64,000 bases of DNA, taken from Engraulis encrasicolus (taxonomy: Eukaryota > Chordata > Actinopteri > Clupeiformes > Engraulidae). The notes beneath the pieces were generated by a model. It had not been told where the DNA came from. It was given only the letters and a program-made list of their open reading frames with translations, and ran no database searches. The stretch lies in the NCBI RefSeq assembly GCF_034702125.1, contig NC_085878.1, forward strand, positions 15,401,240 through 15,465,239, written 5' to 3'. The translations under genes and the position numbers were made by a program. The first letter of the stretch is position 1. Every line of letters begins with the position of its first letter. Positions 27,494-48,100 of the stretch are shown piece after piece.

Positions 27494-29224
27494 TTACTGT
27501 ATGCATGGGGCCACGGGGTAACCACCACCCTCTGCAGTGTGCTGGACGGTGTGCTCCTGGAGGGCGCACAGGTCTCCAAAGCGCTCCCCACACCACACAC
27601 ACTTAAACTGGGCTTCCCTGGAGTGGACGCTGCCGTGCTTAGCCAGGTGCTCGCGCTGCTTGAAGCCCTTGTCGCAGGTGGGGCACTTAAAGGGCTTTTC
27701 CCCGGTGTGGACCCGCCGGTGGCGCGCCATCTCAGAGGAGTACTTGAAGCGCTTCTCGCAGTCGGAGCACTTGAGCGGCTTCTCGCGCGCCGGGTCACAG
27801 TGGTGCTGCACGAACTCGGAGGAGGACACGAAGCGGCGGTCGCACAGCGAGCACTTCAGAGGCTTCTCCGTGCAGTGCGCGTTGTTCTGGTGGCGCTGGA
27901 GCGTCGAAGACTTCTTGTATCCCTTGCCGCACACGTCACACTTGTAGGGCTTCTCTGCCGACGAGGCGGACGCACCGCACTTGTGCTTCAGGAGCTCGCC
28001 CGATTGGCTGAAGCCCTTTTGACAGGCGGCACACTTGAACAGACTCTCGATGCCGTGCACGTGCTGATGGTAGAGCAGGTGGGAGGGCTGGAGGAAGCCC
28101 TTGTCACAGAGGTTGCACTTGAAAGGTCGGTCTGCGGGGTTCTTGTGCGTGCGGCGGTGGCGCACCAGCGCGTACTGCTGCTTGAAGCTCATCTGGCACT
28201 CCTCGCACTGGAAGGGCCGTTCCTCGGAGTGGGTGCGCTCGTGCTGGCGCAGGTCGGACTGGCGCTTGAAGCCCTTGTCGCAGGAGCTGCAGCGGAAGGG
28301 GCGCTCGCCGGATGGCTGGCACTGGTGGTGCAGCAGCTCTGAGGACTCCTTGAAGTGCATCTCGCACAGGTTGCACTTGAAGAGGTGCTCGCCCGAATGC
28401 GAGTACATGTGGCGCACCAGGTGCGAGCGGTGCTTGAAGGTCTTCTCGCACACGGCACACTTGTAGGGGCGCTCGGAGCTGTGCGTGCGCTGGTGGTGCT
28501 GCAGGTGCGAGGCCTGGCTGAAGCTCTTGTCGCAGATGGTGCACTTGAACGGCTTCTCGCCCGTGTGCACGCGCTCGTGACGCGACAGTTCCGACAGATG
28601 CCGGAAGCTCTTGTGGCACACAGAGCACTTGTACGGGCGGTGCGGGGCGGAGCCGTCGTACGTGGACGTGGACGAGCCCTCGCCGGTGTTGGCGGAGGAC
28701 GAGGAGCCAGGGTTTCCCGAGGAACCCGGGCGGTAGGTCTTCTCGCAGATGGAGCACTTCATGGGGTTGGTCCCGGTGTGCTCCGTGTGGTGCTGCGCCA
28801 AGGAGGTGAGCAGGGAGAAGCCCATCTTGCAGACGCCACACACGAAGGGCTTCTGCTCCACCTGCACGCACTGGTGCTCCAGCAGGTCTGTGGCCTGCTG
28901 GAAGATCTTCATGCACTGGGTGCACTGGAAGGAACGGTCCTGGCTCACCATGCACTGGTGCTCATGTGGGTTAGCCAGGTGGGAGATGTCATGGCCGCAG
29001 GCGCCACACTTGTGGCTGCCCTCGCTGCCCACCTGTAGCGAGGGCTGCTGGGCGGGCACGGGGTGGGGCTGAGTGTGCTGGCTGTGCGGGGGCGGCGGCA
29101 GGGTGGGGTCAGGCTGCAGGACGATCCCGTAGACGGCGCTCCCCAGTGGGTTCTCTGCCCCGTGGGGGAGAGTGTGCACCACTGGGGGAGGCACTACAGC
29201 ATGCTGCTGCCAGGCCTCCGACAT
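27494..29224 (-). CDS. znf319: C2H2 zinc finger protein 319
   Basis: Nuclear multi-zinc-finger protein of unproven function. One uninterrupted coding exon, 576 aa, starting MSEAWQQHAVVPP and ending in an inexact counterpart of the human C-terminus. Matches to human ZNF319 include HTLPHGAENPLG, YGIVLQPDP, FQCTQCMKIFQQATDLLEHQ, KPFVCGVCKMGFSLL and VWCGERFGD. Roughly sixteen CxxC...H fingers follow residue ~90, many joined by TGEKP-type linkers, with a Gly/Ser spacer between the early and later fingers. The minus-strand sequence TTTTTCCTTGCAG ending at 29476 is a strong acceptor, so the coding exon probably begins at 29475 and is preceded by a non-coding exon. An in-frame ATG at 29284 would add 20 residues but has a weak context; 29224 has A at -3 and matches the human start. 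Confidence 0.93.
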   Translation of the reverse strand: MSEAWQQHAVVPPPVVHTLPHGAENPLGSAVYGIVLQPDPTLPPPPHSQHTQPHPVPAQQPSLQVGSEGSHKCGACGHDISHLANPHEHQCMVSQDRSFQCTQCMKIFQQATDLLEHQCVQVEQKPFVCGVCKMGFSLLTSLAQHHTEHTGTNPMKCSICEKTYRPGSSGNPGSSSSANTGEGSSTSTYDGSAPHRPYKCSVCHKSFRHLSELSRHERVHTGEKPFKCTICDKSFSQASHLQHHQRTHSSERPYKCAVCEKTFKHRSHLVRHMYSHSGEHLFKCNLCEMHFKESSELLHHQCQPSGERPFRCSSCDKGFKRQSDLRQHERTHSEERPFQCEECQMSFKQQYALVRHRRTHKNPADRPFKCNLCDKGFLQPSHLLYHQHVHGIESLFKCAACQKGFSQSGELLKHKCGASASSAEKPYKCDVCGKGYKKSSTLQRHQNNAHCTEKPLKCSLCDRRFVSSSEFVQHHCDPAREKPLKCSDCEKRFKYSSEMARHRRVHTGEKPFKCPTCDKGFKQREHLAKHGSVHSREAQFKCVWCGERFGDLCALQEHTVQHTAEGGGYPVAPCIQ

Positions 29225-32200
29225 CCTGCCGCTGCGCACGTACGGATTCAGTTTTGAAGAGGAGAATGGTGGGACGTGGATCATGAAAGACGTCCCTGAG
29301 TGGGGAGAAGGTTGGGGACCAGGCCAGCCACTGAGCAACCTATGGTATGAGGGTCCAAGTGCACTGAAGTGTCTGAGCCACCTGTTTTATTTTTGGGACA
29401 CCAACACCATGTGTAATTAATGTTAGGAACAAGATGTTCCAGTAGTGCAGAGTGTATCCTTTACAGGCAAACCCCCTGCAAGGAAAAACAGAGATATGCA
29501 CTAAAACCAGACATGTAAGGTTGAACACAGTTGATAGTATACTGTATTAAAAATAGCTTGCTCCAATAATTTGTATGCACCATGGCAATAAATAAGATGT
29601 GTCCTTTAGTGAAGAAAATAAAAAGGATACAGGCTAAGAAATGCACATTCGAATATCCAAGTTGCACTCCGAGCTGCATGTCCGTATTGTTCTTGATGAA
29701 ACACTGGACTAATTACGGCAAATACTTATTTTTAGCGGCGTGGCAATAATTTGGCATATGTTTTGCCAGCAGCGATGTGTGTAAAATCTGCAAGCCTTCA
29801 TGACATTGGTCTGTTTTCATCTCAAGACAAACAATAGTGTCACCTTTTCACCGTGCATTCGCTGGAATACGTTTCATAAAGAAAAGATACTAAACGTAGG
29901 TAGGCTAATGTTCACTGCCGTCGAGACAGAGGAGACCCGGGGTGCTGGCAACACCGCTGATTTTCAGCAAACGGCAGACGCTTCTCTGTTTTTGATGTTA
30001 TAATGCGACCAGGTTATTGAAGCATGACCAATTAGCCTGCAAGTATAACAACTGTTTTCTCGAAAGCAAACTGATCAGTCGAAGTATGGACACAACTGCA
30101 CTGTACAGAAAAAAACAGCCATATACGTCATTTTTTCATTCGCTGCACAACAAACTAGATACATTGTTGCGTCCGTTACTGTAACATTTGATTGATTCAC
30201 AGTAAATGGTTACTGTTACGATTGCTCACCTCGATTTCGCCGTTCGATGAGCATGCCAATTTCGTCAGATGGGATGAAGGTGGGCAAATAGCCTACTATT
30301 TCTCCGAGGGCTTGCGGCCCTGATGGTGATCCGAATCCGTGGACCTGCCCCCGAACACGGCCACCCTGTATTCAGAATCTCAAAAAAAATAATGCATTGC
30401 ATTTTAGAAACCGATTTTCGGACTGCAACGACATTTTGCAATGCATTCTGATGCAATGGATAGACATTAATTACTGTATCTTCAAAGACGATCACACTGG
30501 ACAGAATTTTGTGCAAGTTTGCAGACGACGAGACGAGAAACCATTGTGAATGCACTCACCGGAAACAGAACAGTGCAGTTAACACATTCTTGAGATATTA
30601 AAATTACAGAACTACAATATATCGCCTACCAGGACACAAATAAGGGCTAATATTTCTGATATATACATTTGTTCAGACATAATAAAAAGCGTGGAGGTGT
30701 GTTCATACACGTCTATTTTCCTCTTAAGGATTTCGTACAAAAATGGTCGATGAAATAGGGAGAAGTATCCTCTTCATAAGCCATCATCTAACAGGTCCAT
30801 CAGGTGATTTATACTCTCCCAATTTGTTCCTAAACAGCCCTCTGCCATTGTGAAAACTATAATAGGCCTATTACATATAGTCTACCATTACATTGACATG
30901 CAAGAGAGAATAGCATTGCTTAAATTGGTTATCAGTAAAGAAAAACTCTTATATTACAGAACTGTCATAGGCCTTCACATAATTATGGACCTACACGTTG
31001 CATTACAATAGCTCGTAGAATAACAGATGTTCTGGTTCCTCACAGGCGTCTGTTCTGTATGTGTGGTTGAGTGTTAATACAGGCTGTTAAAGGATGGAGA
31101 CATTAACTTCAAACATTTTTATTAATTTTCCACATAACTTGGAAACAACCTCATAAATCATTGAGTAAGAAAAGGCATGCTTTGGCATGCAATGATTTCA
31201 CAACATGATGATGTCACTGGGTGAGTAGTATAAAATATACAGTAGCAGTTTTTTTTTTATCATTCAGTAATTCAGATAATTTCAGTCAGGTTCCACTGAG
31301 AAACGTAAGCTGGCATTTTTACACTGTTGTCCCTATTGTCGCCTATGTTGCTGGATAGAGAGACAGGCAGAAATTCACACAGAGTAACACCAGAAGAAAA
31401 CAGGCTTAACAAACATGCTGTAAAAATCTCCTCAGGCTCATCGGGTTGAATAAGCCAACTCTAAAGTAAACAGCTTTTTCTAGTTTTATCAGTTCAAATA
31501 TGTATTGGGATAGAGACAGATCGTTCCATGCCCCAGCCTATGACCTCAGGATGTCACCTAAACAAAGCCTGCTTGCTGGGATGATTTTTCAAGTAAAAAA
31601 GGCACTCAGCATTTTCAAAGATGTCTTGCAAACTGTTAAAAGATGCTAACTGTTGAGTAATATATAATATATTTTTTAAAGCAGTGGTCATAAGATAACA
31701 GTCTCAAACTTTACAGAGCGTGAGCCAGAATACGTCACCAGCAGTGTTCTGTTGTGTGTCGTGTCATGTGAGATATGGGATGGTGAGGTGTGTGTATGTG
31801 TGGAGTGGAGTGTGTTCTCAGGGAAACTGGGTATCTTGTGAGTGGGTGTAGAGAGAGAGAGAAAGAGAGAGGAAAGGAAGTAGGGAGGAACATATATAGT
31901 GTCCATGGTGCGCCAGTGTTATCTGTGAGGTGAGTACAACAAAATGTCTGGTGAGCTTGTGCTAAAACATCATAATATTGATGATGATCCGGGGGATTTG
32001 TGTTTGGATGTGACGACGTGAGCATAATGGTGTGCACTCACCCAAATACAACATACATTTATACATTTTTTTCCCTTTAGCAATGCAGAGTATGACGATG
32101 AAGCCCTTTCAGATAACGGTTGATCATACTTCTTACACTTAGTATTTTTGGGGTGTGTGGTTGGTTTTGCATGTTCTGTGTTTGGAAGGAGGAATGGATG

Positions 32201-32713
32201 AAGCAATGTGATCATGTAGTCTTGGCCTGGCTAAACAAAATCCTGTGCTATAAACCCATGACCAGCTTACATGCGCTACAACGTCTTTGTACAAGAGACC
32301 ATCTTCACTATGCTATTCTATCTTGCTTGCTCAGCAGGCCCCAATCTCCTCTCGAAAAAATAAATAACAAATTCAAAATCAATCAAAAAATAAATAAACA
32401 TTTCATTAATAGTTTAAAAGTTCAAAAGAATAAGGTATAGGTCTAATATCTTTTTTTTAACTAAATGTCTGTAGTTAATCGCAAAGCTTAAACAAATACC
32501 TTACATGGGCCTTTATAATGAGCGAAGAGGAAAACAAAGTAGGACTACTAAAAACTAACAGAACAGTGACAGAAATACTTAAATACGTCTTGTGAGGATG
32601 CAGTGCTTAGCCAATATGATCTCTGTCCCAAAACAAAGTGGACTTAAAAACTAAAACGTGTCCAATTTAATGATGGCAATGCTTATATCATTAATGCAGG
32701 CCATATATGAAAG
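29225..32713 (-). other. znf319 5'UTR/promoter and jph3 3'UTR
   Basis: From the right, jph3's 3'UTR extends leftward to an AATAAA at 31118-31123 (TTTATT on plus). From the left, the znf319 5'UTR runs to about 29475, and candidate donors of a non-coding first exon are GTGAGC at 30224-30229 and GTGAGTG at 30553-30559 (minus strand). The rest is AT-rich. No gene or clear mobile element was seen. Confidence 0.5.
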
Positions 32714-40883
<8,170 letters not shown>

Positions 40884-43800
40884 CTATGTCAGGATGTCAT
40901 GAGCCTGATGCTCCACCAGCACGGCCATGTTCTTCACATCTCCACACCACACATCCAGACGCTCTTGCATGCCTTTAATCTGAAAGCACAGCAATCAGTT
41001 TCAAATGTCACTCTTTACGAATATCTTATTCTGGTGTAGGACACGTACATACATTTAGAAGCAGATTTTTATTAATTAAGACTCTTGAGTGTTGATTAGA
41101 TCTCTCTGGGAAATACTGTTCATTTCATTTTTCACAGATATAGCTTGATCCACTAATGCAAAATCTAGTCTTATTGAATAATAGTCGGTTTCACTTCACT
41201 GCATTTTGGTAGGACGACGACGAGTAAGCATTTCAGAGATCTCATTTAAGAATGTAACACTCATTTCTTCTTATTACAATAGATCATCACTACATGATTA
41301 TGTAGCATTTAATTGCAAATTGCATCGCATTTATATGAAAAATATTATAAATGTTGTACGTTAACTTAAAAGGTACTCCTAAATGTGCATGTGGTATTCA
41401 GACATGGACGTGTTAGTAGCATTTCCACCAAAAAACATTCAATTCCATCTCTTACCTGATTCAGATCAAGAACTCTAGGTTGGACCCATGTCATCTGTAC
41501 CTTTTGGTCAACCTCATCGATATTCCCTTTAATAAGGCCAACTGACAACGCCTTCATCACCAGCAATTCAACCTGAGGCAAATGACAACAATGCATTAAA
41601 TGAAACAGCACACACAAGACAAACAAAAAACAGTAAATATTTTTTTAATTTAGTTACTGATAAGTTAATTTACTTCGTTCACAGGGATTTTAGCGCTCTG
41701 GGCGATCTCATGGAAGGTGAGCTGTCGATTATTGGCCGGACGGGTAAAGGTCATCTGTGTCGGGGAGTCATTTGTAATCATTAAGACAGACAGCCTTACT
41801 TAAAACAAGAAACTGAAAAGGACATAATATCCTTACCTCCATCACACAAAGCAACTGGATTTTCCTCATCAGCTTGGCTTCATTGGTTGCAAGGTCCGGC
41901 TGGAACAACCAGAAATCCTCTCTTTTTTAATATGTGTGTCTCCTTTCAACAATTATTTTTTTATTGTGTACCAGAGCACTCAAATTTGTGTTTTATCATA
42001 TAATTTCTATTTTATCTGAATAATACATTCATAAGTCAGAAAGATTGTGGTCAGAAGGAGAACTGCATGGGTAGAAATTTAACAGTAAAAGTCATTATAC
42101 TACCCCCTAGTGGTCAGATGGTATATGTCCTCGATGTTTGCAAAACAAGGCATCGCCACTAAAACTCATCCAAGTGCATTGGTAAACCTGTAAATATTCC
42201 CGTTATCAACTTTTTTTTTGCAAATATCGCAACCATTTTGCCTTGGTGACTACAAGAAACAACTTGCCTTCAGCATCTTGATTACATTTTTGTACCGTAA
42301 TTGAGCACGCTGTGTTTGAAGTTACTGGTGCTACCCCCATGTCATTTGTATGGTGCTGTGCTATATGCAGTTATAATTTCTGTCTGAAATTGTCCTCTTG
42401 TTCCCAGTATATGAACAACACATAAGTTATGTAACATAACTGATAACACCTAATGCTCTCCCAAAAGAAGAAATCACCTGCCGTGTTCACTGATATTTTC
42501 ATGTTACTTGCACCACAAAACAAACAGCATGTTTAGGTTGAATAGAAGATTCTATAAGCTTCACTAGAAGCATGTATCAGGCGTCACCTGTTGTCCCCAG
42601 GCTGACTTCAGTATCTGGAACTTGTCAACGTTGCCTCCATTGAAGGCATAGAGTGTGTCAATGAGCCACTGCTTGTCTGTGTTCCTCAGAGTCTCCAGCA
42701 CAGGGTGCATGAGCTATAAACACAAAATCACCATTCATCAACAGAACTTTTTAAGTGATGCAGTAAATAGAGAGAAGTTTAAGATGTGAGGACTTTCTTA
42801 CCAGTTCTCCAAAGTTGTAAACATCTTCTCCCAACAGTCCAGCAAGACCCAGAGTGAATGCCCTCTCTTGTTTCTCTGTTTCTATAATACAAGGTCATGG
42901 ACACATTGTGACTACAGGCTTTCAGTTAGTTCAAAGGCAAGGCATATATGACTATGTACATTGATCAGGACAATGTATGCACAATTTCACATATAGAATT
43001 TTTCTGGGGCAATGTAAGTAGGTTTAGTTTCCTTTATCAACATTACCTGGAATATCTTTAATATCTACACAGCCAAGGTAGCGTAGAGCGTCCTTGTAGT
43101 AGAGGGCATGGTTCCCAATGAAACGATAGTACTTGCTGGACAAATCATAGAAACGTCCATGGACTGATGTAACACCTGGCAAATTATTCAGCGTCTCTTC
43201 CACCTCCTCAATCAGCTTCTGTTTAAAAAAAAAAAAAAAACCTTTGCTGAGTTATTACAGTCCACTCAAAATGAATTTAGCAACACTTGAAACTAAGCGC
43301 CTCCTTACCTTTGTCGCAGGAAGCTCATTCAGATCCAGTTTAAGGCCTCCGATTGTAGTCTTACAGAGTATGACGGCCTCATCACTACTCTTCACCTAAA
43401 AAAAAGACAAAGGAAAATGCTTTATGCTAACAGCGACAGCATTGAACAGGTGTTTTACAACTTGAAGCGAATGGAATTATGTATGAGGCACATTACAAAT
43501 GGTACCTTCTCTTGAGTCTTTTCAAGGAATGTTACAGAATCGTTTGGATCTAAAGATAGAGGAAGGTATTTGTTACAATTATTTTAGTGAAGTGCTGCTC
43601 CTAGGCTGTAATTGACAGAGCCCAAAGAAGTAGGAAGATAATATAGAGGACATTATAGGGTGACAGTGTTTATGTACAGAATTTGCATTTTCAGATTGGA
43701 AAGACTAATGTTTATGCATAGCGTAGAATAGGCCTACAGTCTCACCTGATATCTGTCTGATAACGTATAATATTATTTCAACCAAGGAGAGTGGATTGAT

Positions 43801-44652
43801 TCTAGAAAGACAACATGACATTGAAAAAAAATGCAATGTCAACAGAGAAAAACAGTATTTTATTCAGGAAAGTGTGATGCTGGATTTTACCTGTGTTCAA
43901 AGTCACTCAAGAAGTTCTCATAGAGCTGGAGTGGGAAAATAGAAGAGTTTAATGCAAGGGACAGGCTGCATAAAGTGTATGACTGCCCTTTAACTGAATG
44001 AAGCCAGTCATATTCACCTGAGTGAGACCATCACCTTTGAAACAGGGGTCTTTCACAAAGTCGGTGAGCTTCAGAGTCAACTGATGCCACAACCTGATAA
44101 CAGTTGAGTGGTTCGTTACTTAATATTAAAATATCGATTGAAAACATTGATTGATAACATTACACCCATACACTGACGAAGTAGGCCTATCAATTAGCAG
44201 ATGTTGGCCTGTCACGTGAAAACAAAACATTGAAGTTGTAGGCCTACAGGAGGCTAACTAGCCATTTGTACTAGAGAAGAACCACAAACTGACGGTGTAA
44301 ATCCAGTTGATTGCATGTGTCTGTGATTGCACACTGATGGGGTCGGATAACCGTGAACTTCAAACATTTACCTGAAAGGTAATTGTAACAAAACTGACTG
44401 AAGTTGTAGTCCACTACTGTAGGCTATGCAATGCAATGGTTGTTGAAGCCCTTGGGCTAGCTACTTCAGCTAGCTGATGAACGTAAATTCCCTAGTTTGT
44501 CAGGCAACTACGTAAAGAAAGAATTGATGAAATATAAAACTGACGGCTCACTTTTTATTATACAAGTCCTCCAGTGAGTGCCATTCAGCCGCCATTTCAG
44601 GGGTTGAACTGATGCTCTGTTGTTGCCTGAGATAACCTGCAACATCTTTCAT
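40884..44652 (-). CDS. psmd13: 26S proteasome non-ATPase regulatory subunit 13 (Rpn9)
   Basis: PCI-domain subunit of the proteasome lid, supporting lid assembly and Rpn10/Rpn11 positioning. Thirteen coding exons: 44552-44652, 44018-44093, 43891-43925, 43746-43801, 43506-43549, 43309-43395, 43047-43218, 42802-42881, 42588-42713, 41837-41899, 41674-41754, 41456-41572, 40884-40979; 1134 bp, 377 aa against 376 in human. The start is [12 protein letters not shown] and the end EHQAHDILT. Helical repeats fill the N-terminal half; the PCI winged-helix part includes [20 protein letters not shown] and [14 protein letters not shown]. All borders are GT-AG and phases close without gaps. It is divergently paired with sirt3. 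Confidence 0.97.
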
Positions 44653-45112
44653 CTTCAAAGCTAATCCTTTCACGACAAAAGCGTGGTGCTAGTAAAATAA
44701 CGTGTAGGTTACCGCAAACGTGGTTATTTTTCATAGAAGTCACAAACAAGCGGAGCGCCAACTTAGCTCTGTTCTTTGTGCCTTCACAGAATCATTTCGT
44801 TGCTTTCGTCTGTGGTCTCTCAACAGCAACTTACTATCGTACCATAAATCACGGTATGTGTGAGCCACAAATCTATATATATATTTTCGTGACGATTTTT
44901 TCCTATTGTTAACCATCATACAATGTTGTGTGTTACTTTAAACCCGTGTCAAGCTGAATATCTTTTTTAAAAGAATACCCGAGATATTTAGTATATACCG
45001 CCTGGTCCTTATTTTGTTGCAACACTTGCACAATGTTTTATTAGACTTACGGTAATTGACGTTTTGTTGAGCAACCAATCACAGGATGTTTATTTCTTGC
45101 GCATTGACAAGC
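44653..45112. promoter_or_regulatory. psmd13/sirt3 bidirectional promoter
   Basis: Only 460 bp separate the divergent start codons. A CCAAT box (45075-45079, in caaccaatcaca) is 34 bp upstream of the proposed sirt3 ATG. Mammalian PSMD13 and SIRT3 are also head to head and share a bidirectional promoter. No TATA box is clearly placed for either gene. Confidence 0.75.
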
Positions 45113-48100
45113 ATGTCCTCGAGCTGTGCTGTGACAGGGTATGTTTTGCTAGCCTAAAATACCTATAGCAGCAGAGTAGATAGTATCACTGTATCTGTAT
45201 TCATTTAAACTGTAGCACTTTAATACTACTTGAGTGTTGTGTCGACATAGAACAGTCGTTTTCCTAATGACATCCTCAGTAGTTCTGCAGCATAGGTTGT
45301 GCTTTTATCAACACATATTACGGACTTGCTATACCCCCAAAGGTTAGTGTTTCATACACCTCACCTGCCATATATTGTACAGTCAGTGAGTGTACACACG
45401 TGTGTTACAATGTTAATGAAAGAAGTTCCATTTCAGCTGTTTAGTCTTTTCACGACTCTCTGTCGGACTTACTGTCAGTTTGAATGATGAATGTTCTAAT
45501 CATATGCTACACTGTGTGCAATGCATGTCTCATTATCAGACTGTCAAACCTTCAGTAATGCACGAAGGAAAACCCACAACTGGTGTGTCACTCAAGAAAG
45601 AAGGAAAATCTGCTCAAATTTGCATCACTGGTAAGTTAGTTCTATAGGAACATGTATGATAGCAAGCAATACATCTACTAATGTGCTATTTATATTGGAG
45701 AAAAATACAGATTTGATCCATTTTACCATCAGGAGAGGCTTCAATGCCTGCCAGTTCAGAAGACTATTTGGAAGAAGTGGTGGGAACTCAAGCAATCAGC
45801 CACCTCTGTCTCTGGAGGACATAGCAAAGGGCATCAGGGATCGGGAATACAAGCGGATAGTGGTGATGGCTGGAGCAGGCATCAGTACACCCAGCGGCAT
45901 TCCAGATTTCAGGTCGTTAGATCTTCATCAAGCATTAAAAAATGACCACCCCTTTACCTCCAAACAAATAAATAATAGTTTTACTGAGCTCACTTAGTTG
46001 ACTTTGCACACACCCTTACAGATTTCAGGTATAAGCTACTCCTTCATCAAACAAACAAAATGTATACTTACCACCCCTTTCTCTCCAAAAGAAATAATAT
46101 AGTTTTATTGAACTTACTTAACTTAATCGCACACAGCATTCTAAATTTCAAGTCCATTCACCTTCATCGAACATAACCTTTCCTTAAAAAAAATGTAGTT
46201 TTACAGAATGCACCTAACTGAAATTAATGATTTTTATTTTGTCATCTACAGATCTCCTGGCAGTGGTCTTTATGACAACCTTCAGCAGTACAACCTTCCA
46301 TACGCAGAGGCCATTTTTGAAATCAACTACTTTCACCACAACCCCAAACCCTTCTTTGCTCTCGCCAAAGAGTTGTACCCAGGAAATTACCAGCCAAACC
46401 TAAGTCACTATTTCATTCGTCTCCTTCATGACAAGGGTCTGTTGTTGAGGATGTACACCCAGAACATTGATGGATTAGAGCGAAGTACATCCTGTACTTA
46501 TTTATATATATATATAAATGTGAGGATTATCAGAGAGGTTTTCTGTGAATAACCTGGCTTTTGTTGTGTGGATCAAAGTTGCAGGTATTCCGGCCAAGAT
46601 GCTTGTTGAAGCACATGGGACTTTTGCAACTGCCACCTGCACTGTATGCAGAAGAGAATATAAAGGAGAAGACCTGCATGTGAGTTCCTGATATACCATT
46701 ATGTTTGTTTTTGTCTTTGCTTCTTTTAGTTTCTGTCCAACAACACGATTTCCCGCAACACCTTGAAAGCAAGTCCCTGCCACCTGGACTAGATCACCTG
46801 AAAAATTAAAGATTGTTTTGTGACTTTCGTATCATATTTCCTATTAAACTGCAAAACATAACCTCTCTCATAACCTTCATATGGAATACCGGCGTTGCTT
46901 ACGGAATTATGTCGTAGAAATCACATATATTATCTATTGAAGCGTGTAGATTCGAAATGTAACGTTTAAATGTAAAAACATATCTTTACCATTCGATACT
47001 CAATGCATGGGCATGAAATACATACTTGCGTACTTGGTACTCAATGTGTTAACATAACCTTCTCATCATGATGGACACCCACCTTGAATAGCAAATGTCC
47101 TGCTAGAAACACTAAACAAGGGTTGACATGTAGTATTATTTTGTGTTTGGATTGTGGTTGTGGTTGAACAGGATGATGTAATGAAGGGAGCCATCCCAAA
47201 GTGCCCCACCTGTACTGGAGTCATCAAGCCAGATATAGTGTTCTTTGGGGAGGAGCTCCCGCAGCACTTCTTTATGTACCTCAAAGACTTTCCCATGGCA
47301 GACCTCCTCATCATCATGGGCACCTCTTTAGAGGTAAGGGGCCGTAGTAGTTATGGCTCTGCCTCTGTGCCTAATTGGGGCAATTTGATGCAGTCACTCT
47401 TTTGCTAAATTCGTCTCAACTGAAAGGGGAATCTTAAGCCTGATACCTTCAACATTGAACTGTCTTATAAATTATGCAAAAAATCCAGTGAGGTATGAAT
47501 GTTTTTTCTTCAAAGTATGGGGCTTAATGTCTAGTATTATTATTGTGTTTATTTCGTCTAAATATGGGGGTGCACTTTTAAAGTCAGCTAAGAACACATT
47601 TTGTATGTATGTGGTCTTAATGTACATTGGATGTACTCCACTGTCGACATTAGAATCAAACACAGACCAGCACACTTCTGAAAGCCCTTTATGAAACCCT
47701 ATTTCTCTCTTCTCTCAACTGAAGGTGGAGCCATTTGCCAGTCTGGCTGGTGCGGTGCGCGGCTCAGTACCACGGATGCTGATCAACAGAGACCTGGTTG
47801 GTCCCTTTGCCTGGGGATCCCCCCGGCACAATGATGTTGCTCAACTCGGAGATGTGATCAGCGGAGTCTCAAAGCTGGCTGATGCTGTGGGCTGGTCAAA
47901 TGAGCTGAAAAAGCTTGTTTCTGCTGAGACTGAAAAGGTTGGTAAAATTGCACACAAGTGTACACTGCACACAGCAAAATTGCATTTATGCCTCACCCGT
48001 GCAAGGGGGCAGCCCCCACTGGCGCCCAAAATGGAGCAGTGCGGTGTGACTACCATTCTCAGGGTACCTCAGTCATGGAGGAGGATGGGGGAGGACACTG

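Noticed and set aside
27482..28342. 286-codon plus-strand ORF
   Set aside because: It is antisense to znf319; its periodic Leu/Val/Ala composition mirrors the zinc-finger repeats on the other strand.
45656..45732. ATG at 45656 as the sirt3 start
   Set aside because: It opens the frame into exon 3 but lies upstream of the acceptor ending at 45732, so it is intronic in the spliced model.
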